A DNA stretch of 35,763 nucleotides from Competibacter_A sp003527885 (GTDB lineage Bacteria > Pseudomonadota > Gammaproteobacteria > Competibacterales > Competibacteraceae): NCBI GenBank assembly GCA_035442025.1, contig DAORPQ010000028.1, forward strand, positions 1 to 35,763, in the 5' to 3' direction. The stretch's first letter is position 1, and every line of letters starts with the position of its first letter. The translations under genes were made by a program, and so were the position numbers. Positions 24,925 to 32,406 of this stretch are shown piece by piece. The notes under the pieces are model-generated. The model ran no database searches. It worked only from the letters and a program-made list of their open reading frames with translations, and was not told the origin of the DNA.

Positions 24925-26288
24925 CGGCGTCCCCGCATCAGTGCTTCGATGTCATCGATCTCTTTCGGCGCGGCCGCGGTCAGCACTTCGTGGCCGGCGG
25001 CCGTGACCAGCACATCGTCCTCGATGCGGATGCCGATCCGCCACCAGCGTTCGTCCAGTCCGGTGTCGAGCGAGACGCCCAGCCGCGCCCAGTTCGCGTC
25101 CATGATTTTACTGCCGGCGGCGATATAGAGACCCGGTTCGACGGTGGTGACCATGCCCGGCTCGAACACACGCCAGTCGTCGCCGGTCTTGTAGTCGCCG
25201 ACATCGTGCACATCCATGCCCAGCCAGTGGCCGGTGCGGTGCATGTAAAAAGGTTTGTAACGTTCCGCCTCGATGAGCTCGTCGGCTTCGCCGTGCAGCA
25301 GGCCGAGCGCGATCAGCCCTTCGGTCAGGGTACGGACGGCGGCGGCGTGCGGTTCGTTGAAGTGGCAGCCCGGCCGCACCTTGGCGATGGCGGCGTGCTG
25401 GGCGGCCAGCACCAGCTCGTAGACGGCGCGCTGTTCGCCCGAAAAGCGGCCGTTGACCGGAAAGCTGCGGGTGATGTCGGAGGCGTAGCCGTCCAGTTCG
25501 GCGCCCGCGTCGACCAGCACGATGTCCCCATCGTTCAGCGGCGCGTTGTTCTCGGTATAGTGCAGGATGCAGCTGTTGTCGCCGCCGCCGACGATGGAGG
25601 GATAGGCCCAGCCGGCCCCGTTGCGCTGAAAGGTTTGGAAAATTTCGGCTTCGAGCTGATATTCCATCAGCCCTGGCCGGCAGATTTCCATGGCCCGCCG
25701 GTGCGCGGCGGCGGCGATGCGGGCCGATTCGCGCATCACCGCGATTTCTTCCGGCGCTTTGCGCAGCCGCATCGGGTGCAGGAGGTGTTCCAGCGCGACG
25801 AAGGTGGTCGGCGCCCGAACGCCGGCTCTGGCCTTGCCGCGCACCTGATTGACCCAGCCCATCACCCGCTGGTCGAAGTCCGGACGGTAGCCGATGGCGT
25901 AATACACCCGTTCCCGATTTTCCAGCAACGGCGGCAACAGTTGGTCGGTGGCGGCGATGGGGTGGGCGATGTTGAGGCCGTAGCGCTCCACCGCGCCTTG
26001 CGGGCCGGCGCGGCGGCCGTGCCAGGTTTCCATGAGCGGGTCGCGGTCGCGGCAGAACAGCAAAAATTCCTGTTCGCCACCGGGCGCCAGCACCGCGATC
26101 GCTTCGGGTTCCGGGAAGCCGGTCAGATAGTAGAAATCGCTGTCCTGGCGGAAGGGGTAATCGACATCCCGGTTGCGGAGAACAGGGTTGGCGGCGGGCA
26201 CGATGGCGATCGTGCCCGGCCCCATCTGTTCCATCAGGACGCGGCGGCGGCGGGCGAAAACGGTGGCAGGTATGGCGCGGGCAGACAT
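24921..26288 (-). CDS. pepP: Xaa-Pro aminopeptidase P
   Basis: Metallopeptidase that removes an N-terminal residue preceding proline. It is 455 residues with an N-terminal creatinase-like domain (about 1-175) and a C-terminal pita-bread domain. The two-metal ligands are visible: aspartates in LVDAGAELDGYASDITRSFP, histidine in HRTGHWLGMDVHDVG, and glutamates in TVEPGLYI and IRIEDDVLVT. The order ygfB-pepP-ubiH-ubiI is the standard gammaproteobacterial one. The gene begins 17 bases after ygfB and overlaps ubiH. Confidence 0.96.
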   Translation of the reverse strand: MSARAIPATVFARRRRVLMEQMGPGTIAIVPAANPVLRNRDVDYPFRQDSDFYYLTGFPEPEAIAVLAPGGEQEFLLFCRDRDPLMETWHGRRAGPQGAVERYGLNIAHPIAATDQLLPPLLENRERVYYAIGYRPDFDQRVMGWVNQVRGKARAGVRAPTTFVALEHLLHPMRLRKAPEEIAVMRESARIAAAAHRRAMEICRPGLMEYQLEAEIFQTFQRNGAGWAYPSIVGGGDNSCILHYTENNAPLNDGDIVLVDAGAELDGYASDITRSFPVNGRFSGEQRAVYELVLAAQHAAIAKVRPGCHFNEPHAAAVRTLTEGLIALGLLHGEADELIEAERYKPFYMHRTGHWLGMDVHDVGDYKTGDDWRVFEPGMVTTVEPGLYIAAGSKIMDANWARLGVSLDTGLDERWWRIGIRIEDDVLVTAAGHEVLTAAAPKEIDDIEALMRGRR

Positions 26289-26305
26289 GCTAATCGCTTG
26301 TGAAG

Positions 26306-26866
26306 TCAGTGCAGGCGGCTGTGCCGCTGCGCGGAACGGTACAGGTCTTGCTGGACCAACAGCAGGCCGACTCGCAGGTATTCGACCACTTCCGCGTAAG
26401 CGGTTTCATCGGCTTCGCTGGCGTTGTCCGTTTCGAAGCCGACCCGGGCGATGTCGGTCGCATCGCGCAGGAATTCCTGGCTTTCCGGAGAGAGTTCGCC
26501 GCGCTCCGCCGCCTGGCCGAGACCGAGGCCGTACAACAACCCCTGACACCAGGCTCCCAGCGCCCGAGCGCGCCGGGAAAGCGGCGTGTCATCGTCCGGC
26601 AGCAGCGGGGTTACGGACCAGTCGGGATCGCCGCTCAATTGCGCGCTGCCGTACTCGAAGAGTTTGAGCAGAACGTCGCGGGCGGCTTCGGTGAGTTCGA
26701 CGTCATCCTCCGAAAGCTCGCTGGCGTGCAGCAGCCATCGTTCGGGGCTGAGTTCGCGGCCGGCGCACAGCAGCCCGCACAGCAGCCCGTGCACTTCGGC
26801 GGGGTCGAGCGGATCGAGCAACCGGGTCAGACGTTCGAAGACCGGCTGGTGGCTGGTGGCGGACAT
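26306..26866 (-). CDS. ygfB: UPF0149 family protein YgfB
   Basis: Cytoplasmic all-helical protein of 186 residues; in Pseudomonas a YgfB homologue represses an amidase-related regulon, but no general function is fixed. Family features are visible: LDPAEVHGLLCGLLCAG near residue 20-40, the acidic middle (LPDDDTPLSRRARALGAWCQGLLYGLG), and the C-terminal EVVEYLRVGLLLVQQDL. It is the first gene of the minus-strand operon reaching the ABC exporter and diverges from the zapB-like/zapA genes across 122 bases. Confidence 0.92.
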   Translation of the reverse strand: MSATSHQPVFERLTRLLDPLDPAEVHGLLCGLLCAGRELSPERWLLHASELSEDDVELTEAARDVLLKLFEYGSAQLSGDPDWSVTPLLPDDDTPLSRRARALGAWCQGLLYGLGLGQAAERGELSPESQEFLRDATDIARVGFETDNASEADETAYAEVVEYLRVGLLLVQQDLYRSAQRHSRLH

Positions 26867-26952
26867 GAAATTTTCCGGGAAAGGGGAACCGAACGACGTG
26901 CGGTATGGGCAATCCTAACACTCTGGAAGCCGCTGCCGATAGCACCGCAAAA

Positions 26953-26982
26953 TTGACCTGATCGGAAAAGCCGCTCTATAGT
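26953..26982 (+). promoter_or_regulatory. Sigma-70 promoter of the zapB-like/zapA genes
   Basis: TTGACC (26953-26958), 18 bases, TATAGT (26977-26982). Both hexamers match five of six consensus positions. The -10 ends six bases before the ATG at 26989, so transcription is expected to start at or next to the start codon. Confidence 0.65.
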
Positions 26983-26988
26983 ATTGCC

Positions 26989-27267
26989 ATGAAAATCGAT
27001 GAACTTTACGAAACGGTAGTACCTTCCGAGGTCGATCCGCTCGATAGCGTGACCGAAACGGCCGCCAGCGGGTTGGCTATCCTGGCCGAACGGGTAGAGC
27101 AATTGGTGCAGTTCTGCGAACGTTTGTTGCAGGAGAATCAAAACTTGCGCGAGCAGCGGCGAGAATTGCAGGCCAAGTGCGAGCAATTGCACGAGAAGAA
27201 CGAGCTATCGCGGTCCCGGATCGAGGCGATGGTCGTGCGCCTCAAGAGTTTGGAGCAAACCCCATGA
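26989..27267 (+). CDS. ZapB-like small coiled-coil protein (TIGR02449 type)
   Basis: A 92-residue protein. From about residue 30 to 88 it is a single heptad-rich coiled coil (AERVEQLVQFCERLLQENQNL onward, then EQLHEKNELSRSRIEAMVVRLKSLEQ), the pattern of the short ZapB-like proteins encoded just before zapA in many gammaproteobacteria. The first ~25 residues are acidic and not coiled coil. It probably takes part in Z-ring organisation with ZapA, by context rather than proof. Its stop overlaps the zapA start as ATGA. The predicted promoter leaves no room for a ribosome site; a GTG or TTG further in is an alternative start but lacks a good site. Confidence 0.8.
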   Translation: MKIDELYETVVPSEVDPLDSVTETAASGLAILAERVEQLVQFCERLLQENQNLREQRRELQAKCEQLHEKNELSRSRIEAMVVRLKSLEQTP

Positions 27268-27581
27268 GCCAGGAAACCATCGGCGTGATGATCCAACTGC
27301 TCGGCGGCGAGTATCGGTTTGCTTGCACCTCCGGCGAACGGGACGATTTGTTGGAGGCCGGCCGCTACCTCGACGAAAAACTGCGGGAAGTGCGCGATCG
27401 CAGCAGCAAGCTGCTGAGTTTGGAAGCCGTTGCGGTGATGGCCGCCATGAACATCAGCCACGAATTGTTACACCAGCGGCGTCAATCTGATGAGACGGAC
27501 GCGCTGGTGAATTACCATGTGCAAGCGATAGTGCAAAAAATCGATGACGTTCTTAGTAAAGCCGTCCCGGTTGAGTTATAA
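27264..27581 (+). CDS. zapA: Cell division protein ZapA
   Basis: Cytoplasmic protein that binds and bundles FtsZ filaments at the division ring. From the ATG at 27264 it is 105 residues, matching the family (E. coli 109). The N-terminal beta-alpha domain contains MIQLLGGEYRFACTSGERDDLLEAGRYLDEKLREV, and the C-terminal half is the dimerising helix through MAAMNISHELLHQRR. The start overlaps the preceding gene as ATGA with GGAG ten bases upstream, so the longer open frame is not used. 6S RNA follows directly, and the TATAAT of its presumed promoter overlaps the stop codon. Confidence 0.95.
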   Translation: MSQETIGVMIQLLGGEYRFACTSGERDDLLEAGRYLDEKLREVRDRSSKLLSLEAVAVMAAMNISHELLHQRRQSDETDALVNYHVQAIVQKIDDVLSKAVPVEL

Positions 27582-27582
27582 T
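27577..27582 (+). promoter_or_regulatory. -10 element of the 6S RNA promoter
   Basis: A perfect TATAAT overlapping the zapA stop. The -35 region is poor (TTAGTA at 18 bases spacing). Initiation near 27590 would give a precursor with about 20 extra bases including a CCCAA/TTGGG hairpin before the mature 6S end. Confidence 0.5.
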
Positions 27583-27610
27583 CTGCCCAAGAATTTGGGT
27601 TGTTCGGTTC

Positions 27611-27803
27611 GGGCGTTCTCTGCGGTGTTCGAGTAGTGGGCCGGGTACTCCTTGATCCTAGTTAATTTTACCCAGGGAAACGGTCAGCGGTGTGGTGTGC
27701 ATGTCCGCCTTGTAGCGGGAAGCCTGATACGCCGCTCTGTGTTCCCACTTGAGCCGCGCGGTTCAAGGGCAAAGGTCCGAGACGGCACAGGCGGAGAGCG
27801 CCC
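27611..27803 (+). ncRNA. ssrS: 6S RNA
   Basis: Regulatory RNA of about 190 bases that mimics an open promoter and sequesters sigma-70 RNA polymerase in stationary phase. The closing stem pairs 27611-27623 with 27791-27803 (13 pairs, two wobbles). The 5' side TTCTCTGCGGTGTTCG and GTGGGCCGGG, and the 3' side GGTTCAAGGGC and GTCCGAGACGGCA, correspond closely to E. coli 6S RNA. Its place between zapA and the folate cyclo-ligase gene is the conserved location. Mature ends are estimated from the stem. Confidence 0.93.
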
Positions 27804-27820
27804 CCTATCCTGTAAAGCAT

Positions 27821-27846
27821 GGCGACTGCGGTCGCCTTTATTTTTT
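27821..27846 (+). terminator. Rho-independent terminator of 6S RNA
   Basis: GGCGAC-TGCG-GTCGCC followed by TTTATTTTTT. A textbook intrinsic terminator 17 bases after the 6S closing stem and 23 bases before the next gene. Confidence 0.9.
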
Positions 27847-27869
27847 GCTCCGACTCCACCCATTAAACA

Positions 27870-28499
27870 GTGCCCGATACGGTTGATCCAGACGACTTGC
27901 GCCAGCGGTTAAGGGCTGCCCGGCGGAATTTGTCCGCCCTCGAACGGCAAGATGCGGCGACGGCGGTGGCCCGCCGGGTCGCGGTTTGGCCGCTGTTTGG
28001 CGAAGTCCAGCGGATCGCCGGCTACTGGGCCTGCAACGGTGAACTGGACCCGACGCCGCTGTTGGAAGCGGCCTGGGCCGCCAACAAGGCGGTCTACCTT
28101 CCCGTGGTGGTCGATACGCCGTTTCGCTCGCTGCGCTTTGCTCCTTACCGGGCCGGTTTACCGTTGCGCCGCAATCGCTTCAAGATTCCCGAACCTGACG
28201 TGGCGCCGTCGGAGTGGTTGGCGCCCGAACAGTTGGAACTGGTATTAGTCCCTTTGGTGGCTTTCGATGCGGCCGGTACGCGCTTTGGCATGGGCGGGGG
28301 ATTCTACGACCGCAGCTTCGCTTTTTTGCGCGGTTCCCGCTACCGGGGCCACCAGCCGTTGCTGTTGGGGCTGGGTTACGAGTTTCAGAAATCCGTTGAG
28401 CCATTGCGCCGCCAACCCTGGGATGTGCCTTTGAACGGGGTGGCGACTGAAGTGGCTTTGGAGGTGTTCGGCCGAACGGGCGCGATGGAAAGAGGATGA
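27870..28499 (+). CDS. fau: 5-formyltetrahydrofolate cyclo-ligase
   Basis: Converts 5-formyltetrahydrofolate to 5,10-methenyltetrahydrofolate using ATP (YgfA/Fau family). The protein is 209 residues from GTG at 27870. Family features: an N-terminal DDLRQRLRAARRNLSALERQDA helix that contacts ATP, AGYWACNGELDPTPL, and the substrate/ATP-binding VPLVAFDAAGTRFGMGGGFYDRSF. The order zapA-6S-fau is conserved in gammaproteobacteria. No ribosome site is seen before the GTG, and the 6S terminator lies just upstream, so expression probably depends on read-through or a weak local promoter. Confidence 0.93.
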   Translation: MPDTVDPDDLRQRLRAARRNLSALERQDAATAVARRVAVWPLFGEVQRIAGYWACNGELDPTPLLEAAWAANKAVYLPVVVDTPFRSLRFAPYRAGLPLRRNRFKIPEPDVAPSEWLAPEQLELVLVPLVAFDAAGTRFGMGGGFYDRSFAFLRGSRYRGHQPLLLGLGYEFQKSVEPLRRQPWDVPLNGVATEVALEVFGRTGAMERG

Positions 28500-28503
28500 G
28501 CCC

Positions 28504-28980
28504 GTGGACTATTGGCTGCTGAAATCAGAAGCCACCGCGTTCGGTTTCGCCGATCTGGAAGCCGCGCCGGACCAAACAACCCCTTGGGAAGGGGTGCGCA
28601 ACTATCAAGCCCGCAATTTTCTGCGCGATAGCCTGCGTTTGGGTGATCGGGCCTTTTTCTATCATTCCGGCACGCCAAGCCCGGCCATCGCCGGCATCGT
28701 CGAAGTGGTGCGGGCGGGCTATCCCGATGAAACCGCCTTCGATCCTGAAAGCCCCTATTACGATCCCGCCAGTTCGCGCGACCGGCCCCGCTGGTATCGG
28801 GTGGACGTGCGGCTGAGCCGGCGCTTGCGCCGACCGATCACCTTGGCCGAATTGAAGCGATATCCCGAAGCGCTGGCGGATTTCGCCTTGCTGCGGCGGG
28901 GTAACCGCCTGTCGGTGTTGCCGGTCACAGCGGCGCAGTGGGGGTTCGTGCTGGCTTTGGAGGAGACAGCAGGAGTTTGA
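28504..28980 (+). CDS. EVE domain protein (THYN1-like)
   Basis: A 158-residue single EVE domain, a PUA-related fold that binds modified bases in DNA or RNA. The start YWLLKSEATAFGFADL, the middle WEGVRNYQARNFLRD and GDRAFFYHSG, then IAGIVEVVRAGYPDETAFDPESPYYDP, and LRRGNRLSVLPVTAAQW near the end are all typical. It begins with GTG four bases after the cyclo-ligase stop, with GAGG eight bases upstream, so the two genes are cotranscribed. It converges with alkB, 14 bases away. The cellular role is not known. Confidence 0.92.
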   Translation: MDYWLLKSEATAFGFADLEAAPDQTTPWEGVRNYQARNFLRDSLRLGDRAFFYHSGTPSPAIAGIVEVVRAGYPDETAFDPESPYYDPASSRDRPRWYRVDVRLSRRLRRPITLAELKRYPEALADFALLRRGNRLSVLPVTAAQWGFVLALEETAGV

Positions 28981-28994
28981 GCGCTGGCTGTCCG

Positions 28995-29648
28995 TCAGGC
29001 CGCTTTGCGGAACGTCAGATTGATGCGGTGTCCGCCCGTCAACGGGTGATAACCCGCTTTGAGCGGCAAGACGCCGTGGTAGCGCAGCCTTGCGGGCCCG
29101 CCCCACACCACCACGTCACCGTGCGTTAGCGGCACGCGTGCGGGCGTGTCATTTCGGCGCGGCCCGCCGGACAGGAATACCGCCGGCAAACCCAGCGAGA
29201 CCGAGACGATGGGCGCGCTAAAGTCGCGCTCGTTCTTGTCTTGATGCAACGATAGCCGCGCGCCCGGTCCGTAACGGTTGATGAGACAGGCGTCCGGCTC
29301 AAAATCGACAAAGCCGGCGTCCGTCGCCGCGGCCTGAGCGACTTTCAAAAATTGATCCGGCATGGCCGGCCAAGGTTTGCCGCTTTCGGGATCGAGCGCA
29401 TCGTAGCGATAGCCGCCCCCGTCCGACACCCAACCGTAACGACCGCAGTTGGTCATCGCCACCGACATGCAAAAACCGCCCGGCGTAACCATGTGCCGGA
29501 ACGGCGCCCGCATCGCGATGGTGCGCAGCGTGGCGACCAACGCCGCGCCTTCCGAAAGGGCGAAGCCGCGCAACACCACCGCGCCGGGGCTCAATTCCTC
29601 GCGCCATTGCTGGCTCGATTCCTCATCCGCGAACAGGTGCAATGTCAT
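28995..29648 (-). CDS. alkB: DNA dioxygenase AlkB (oxidative demethylase)
   Basis: Iron(II)/2-oxoglutarate dioxygenase that repairs N1-methyladenine and N3-methylcytosine by oxidative demethylation. At 217 residues it matches E. coli AlkB (216). Iron ligands are His135 and Asp137 (LHQDKNERD) and His191 (RYHGV); the 2-oxoglutarate-binding arginines are Arg208 and Arg214 (HRINLTFRK). CGRYGWVSDGGGYRY is the substrate-side loop. It starts 12 bases after ada, forming the classic ada-alkB operon. Confidence 0.97.
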   Translation of the reverse strand: MTLHLFADEESSQQWREELSPGAVVLRGFALSEGAALVATLRTIAMRAPFRHMVTPGGFCMSVAMTNCGRYGWVSDGGGYRYDALDPESGKPWPAMPDQFLKVAQAAATDAGFVDFEPDACLINRYGPGARLSLHQDKNERDFSAPIVSVSLGLPAVFLSGGPRRNDTPARVPLTHGDVVVWGGPARLRYHGVLPLKAGYHPLTGGHRINLTFRKAA

Positions 29649-29660
29649 GGAGCGGCTCTT

Positions 29661-30752
29661 TCAACCATCGCGTTCGTGGAGAACTTCCTTTTCCAGCAGC
29701 GCGCGTTTGCGCTCCACACCCCAGCGATAGCCGGCTAGGCCACCGTCCGCGCGAACCACGCGATGGCACGGAATAGCGACCGCCAAGCGGTTCGCCGCGC
29801 ACGCTCCCGCCACCGCCCGCACCGCTGTGGGTGAACCGATTCGGTTGGCGATAGCGGTGTATGTCGCCGTTTCGCCGGCCGGAATCTCGCGCAACGCCCG
29901 CCAGACGCGCTGCTGGAACGCCGTGCCGCGCACGTCGAGCGGCAAGTTCAGGCCGATGGACGGCTTTTCAACAAAACCGACCACCTGGGCAATGCGTCGT
30001 TCAAATTCGATATCGTCGCCGAGCAGTTCGGCGCGCGGGAAGCGGTCTTGCAGTTCGCGGGCCAGTTGGTCGGGATCGTCGCCCATGAAAATGGCGCAAA
30101 TGCCCCGCTCGCTTTGGGCGACAAGAATCGATCCGAGCGAACATTCGCCGACGGCAAAGCGGATTTCCGTGTTGGCGCCACCCGCCCGATAATTGGTCGG
30201 TGTCATGCCCAGCATTTCGTTCGATATTTCGTAAAAACGGCCATTGGAGTTGTAGCCGGCTTCAAAAACGGCTTCCGTCACCGTGCCGCTGCGGCCGAGT
30301 TCGCGGCGTAGTTTTTTTGCGCGGTGCGCCGCCGCGTACTCTCTCGGCGTCAATCCCGCGATCATCTTGAAGACGCGATGGAAGTGATAAGCGCTGATCC
30401 CCACCCGATTCGCCAACTCTCCAAGATTGGGCGCGGTCTCGGCATCTTCGATCAGCCGGCAGGCTTCTGTCACTTTCGCCGCCTGTCGTTCGAGCAAAGA
30501 CGGCTGGTTGGGCTTGCAGCGTTTGCAGGGCCGGAAACCGGCGCGTTCGGCGTCCGCGGCGGTGGCGTGGAAGCGGACGTGCTCCGGCCGCGCCCGCCGC
30601 GCGGCGCACGAGGGTCGGCAGTAAACGCCGGTGGTCGCAACCGAGTAAAAAAACGTGCCGTCGGCCTTGGGATCACGGGCGATGAGGGTAGCCCATCGGG
30701 GATCGTCGACCGTTGCGGCGGCGCGTTGTGAGTTTTTCGCTGCGGCGTTCAT
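29661..30752 (-). CDS. ada: Ada: methylated-DNA methyltransferase and AraC-type activator
   Basis: Suicide repair protein and regulator of the adaptive response. The 363-residue protein has all parts: an N-terminal zinc domain with Cys45, Cys49, Cys76 and Cys79 (VYCRPSC, RPCKRC), where Cys45 takes methyl groups from phosphotriesters; an AraC-type helix-turn-helix domain at about 95-190 (LANRVGISAYHFHRVFK); and the C-terminal O6-methylguanine transferase domain with Cys329 in IPCHRVVRADGGLAGYRWG. The ATG at 30752 has AGGAGG about eight bases upstream. A close match to the Ada operator lies 73 bases upstream, suggesting methylation-induced autoregulation. alkB follows in the same operon. Confidence 0.97.
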   Translation of the reverse strand: MNAAAKNSQRAAATVDDPRWATLIARDPKADGTFFYSVATTGVYCRPSCAARRARPEHVRFHATAADAERAGFRPCKRCKPNQPSLLERQAAKVTEACRLIEDAETAPNLGELANRVGISAYHFHRVFKMIAGLTPREYAAAHRAKKLRRELGRSGTVTEAVFEAGYNSNGRFYEISNEMLGMTPTNYRAGGANTEIRFAVGECSLGSILVAQSERGICAIFMGDDPDQLARELQDRFPRAELLGDDIEFERRIAQVVGFVEKPSIGLNLPLDVRGTAFQQRVWRALREIPAGETATYTAIANRIGSPTAVRAVAGACAANRLAVAIPCHRVVRADGGLAGYRWGVERKRALLEKEVLHERDG

Positions 30753-30787
30753 CGTGCATTCCTCCTAATCTCCCGATCAGGGCTAGC

Positions 30788-30837
30788 ACTCTATCCAGGG
30801 TCGTGAGCCTTCGCACTCCGAATCTTGCTCTCAAATT
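30788..30837 (-). promoter_or_regulatory. Predicted Ada operator and promoter of ada-alkB
   Basis: On the minus strand AATTTGAGAGCAA (30837-30825) fits the AAT-N6-GCAA pattern of the E. coli ada operator (AATTAAAGCGCAA). A -10-like TAGAGT is at 30793-30788. With a start near 30780 the operator covers about -45 to -57, where Ada binds to contact RNA polymerase. The -35 is poor, as expected for an activator-dependent promoter. Confidence 0.6.
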
Positions 30838-30853
30838 CGCTGCTCGGTGGGTT

Positions 30854-32374
30854 TTAGCCTTGACCGTCCAGAAACAGCCGGTAGGCGGGGTTGTCGGTCT
30901 CATCGCGGTAAGGGTAATTCAGGTCCTGAACGAACTGCTGAAACCGCGCTCGTTCCGCCGCCGGCACCTGAATGCCGACCAGTACCCGACCGTAATCCGA
31001 GCCGTGATTGCGGTAATGAAATAAGCTGATATTCCAGCCGTGCGCCATGCCGGTCAGAAACTTCAGCAGCGCGCCCGGCCGTTCGGGAAACTGAAAGCGA
31101 TACAACAGCTCGTCGCGGATGCCGGGGGCATGACCGCCCACCATGTAGCGGACGTGCAGTTTGGCCATTTCATTGTCGCTCATGTCCACCACCGGATAGC
31201 CCTGGTCGCCCAGGGCGGCGATGATGCGCTGCTTCTCGTCATCGCCCTCGGCGAGCTGAATACCCGCAAAGACTCGGGCTTGCCGGGCATCGGCGTAGCG
31301 GTAATTGAATTCGGTGATGGAGCGCTTGCCGATGGTCTGGCAAAACCGGCGGAAGCTGCCCGGCTGTTCGGGGATGGTGACCGCCAGTAGCGCCTCGCGC
31401 CGTTCGCCCAACTCGGCGCGTTCGGCGACGTGCCGCAAGCGGTCGAAATTGATGTTGGCGCCGCAGTTGATGGCGATGAGATTGGCGCTGGTGATGCCGG
31501 TGCGTTCCACGTACTTTTTCAAGCCGGCCGTGCCGAGCGCGCCGGCCGGTTCGGTGATGGAGCGGGTATCGTCGAAAATGTCCTTGGTGGCGGCGCAAAT
31601 TTCGTCGGTGGACACCAGGATGACGTCATCCACGACTTGCTGGGCCAGCCGGAAGGTTTCGGCGCCGACTTGCCGCACCGCCACGCCGTCGGCGAACAGG
31701 CCGACGTGGTCGAGCGTGACGCGCTGGCCGTGCTTGAGCGCCTCATGCATCGAGGCGGCGTCATCCGGCTCCACGCCGATGATCTTGATATCGGGCCGGA
31801 GGAATTTCACGTAAGTCGCCACGCCCGCGATCAGTCCGCCGCCGCCGACCGCAATGAAAATCGCCTCGATAGGGTCGGGGTGCTGGCGCAGGATTTCCAT
31901 GCCGATGGTGCCTTGGCCGGCGATCACCTCCGGGTCGTCGTAGGGATGGATGAAGGTCAGGCCTTTGTCCGCTTCCAACTGGCGGGCGTGTTGGTAGGCG
32001 TCATCGTAGGTGTCGCCGAACAACACGATCTTGCCGCCCCGGTCGCGTACCGCCTGGATCTTGATGGCCGGCGTGGTGCGGGGCATGACGATGGTCGCCT
32101 TGGCGCCGAGCCGCTGGGCGGCCAGGGCGACGCCTTGGGCGTGGTTGCCGGCCGAGGCGCAGATGATGCCCTTGTCCAGCGCTTCGCGCGGCAGATGGGC
32201 GATCTTGTTATACGCGCCGCGCAGCTTGAAGGAAAACACCGGCTGTAAATCCTCGCGTTTGAGCAACACCCGGTTGTTCAAACGCCGCGACAGCCGGCTC
32301 ATAATCTCCAGTGGCGATTCGATGGCGACATCGTAGACCCTGGCGGTGAGTATCTTTTTGATATAGTCGTGCAT
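30854..32374 (-). CDS. ilvA: Threonine ammonia-lyase (threonine deaminase), biosynthetic
   Basis: PLP enzyme converting threonine to 2-oxobutyrate, the first step of isoleucine synthesis. The 506-residue length and two C-terminal ACT-like regulatory domains (from about 325, with FRRFCQTIGKRSITEFNYR and FPERPGALLKFLTGM) mark the allosteric biosynthetic type. The PLP lysine is in FSFKLRGAYN; CASAGNHAQGVA and AVGGGGLIAG bind substrate and phosphate. It diverges from rpiA over only 32 bases, an arrangement also seen in pseudomonads, so each promoter probably lies inside the other gene's 5' end. No good ribosome site precedes the ATG. Confidence 0.97.
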   Translation of the reverse strand: MHDYIKKILTARVYDVAIESPLEIMSRLSRRLNNRVLLKREDLQPVFSFKLRGAYNKIAHLPREALDKGIICASAGNHAQGVALAAQRLGAKATIVMPRTTPAIKIQAVRDRGGKIVLFGDTYDDAYQHARQLEADKGLTFIHPYDDPEVIAGQGTIGMEILRQHPDPIEAIFIAVGGGGLIAGVATYVKFLRPDIKIIGVEPDDAASMHEALKHGQRVTLDHVGLFADGVAVRQVGAETFRLAQQVVDDVILVSTDEICAATKDIFDDTRSITEPAGALGTAGLKKYVERTGITSANLIAINCGANINFDRLRHVAERAELGERREALLAVTIPEQPGSFRRFCQTIGKRSITEFNYRYADARQARVFAGIQLAEGDDEKQRIIAALGDQGYPVVDMSDNEMAKLHVRYMVGGHAPGIRDELLYRFQFPERPGALLKFLTGMAHGWNISLFHYRNHGSDYGRVLVGIQVPAAERARFQQFVQDLNYPYRDETDNPAYRLFLDGQG

Positions 32375-32406
32375 AACGATGGCAGAGGCTGAAAGCAGAG
32401 GGTCCC

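Noticed and set aside
24990..26303. 437-codon plus-strand frame opposite pepP
   Set aside because: Antisense of a gene with complete metal-ligand motifs; no protein-like features.
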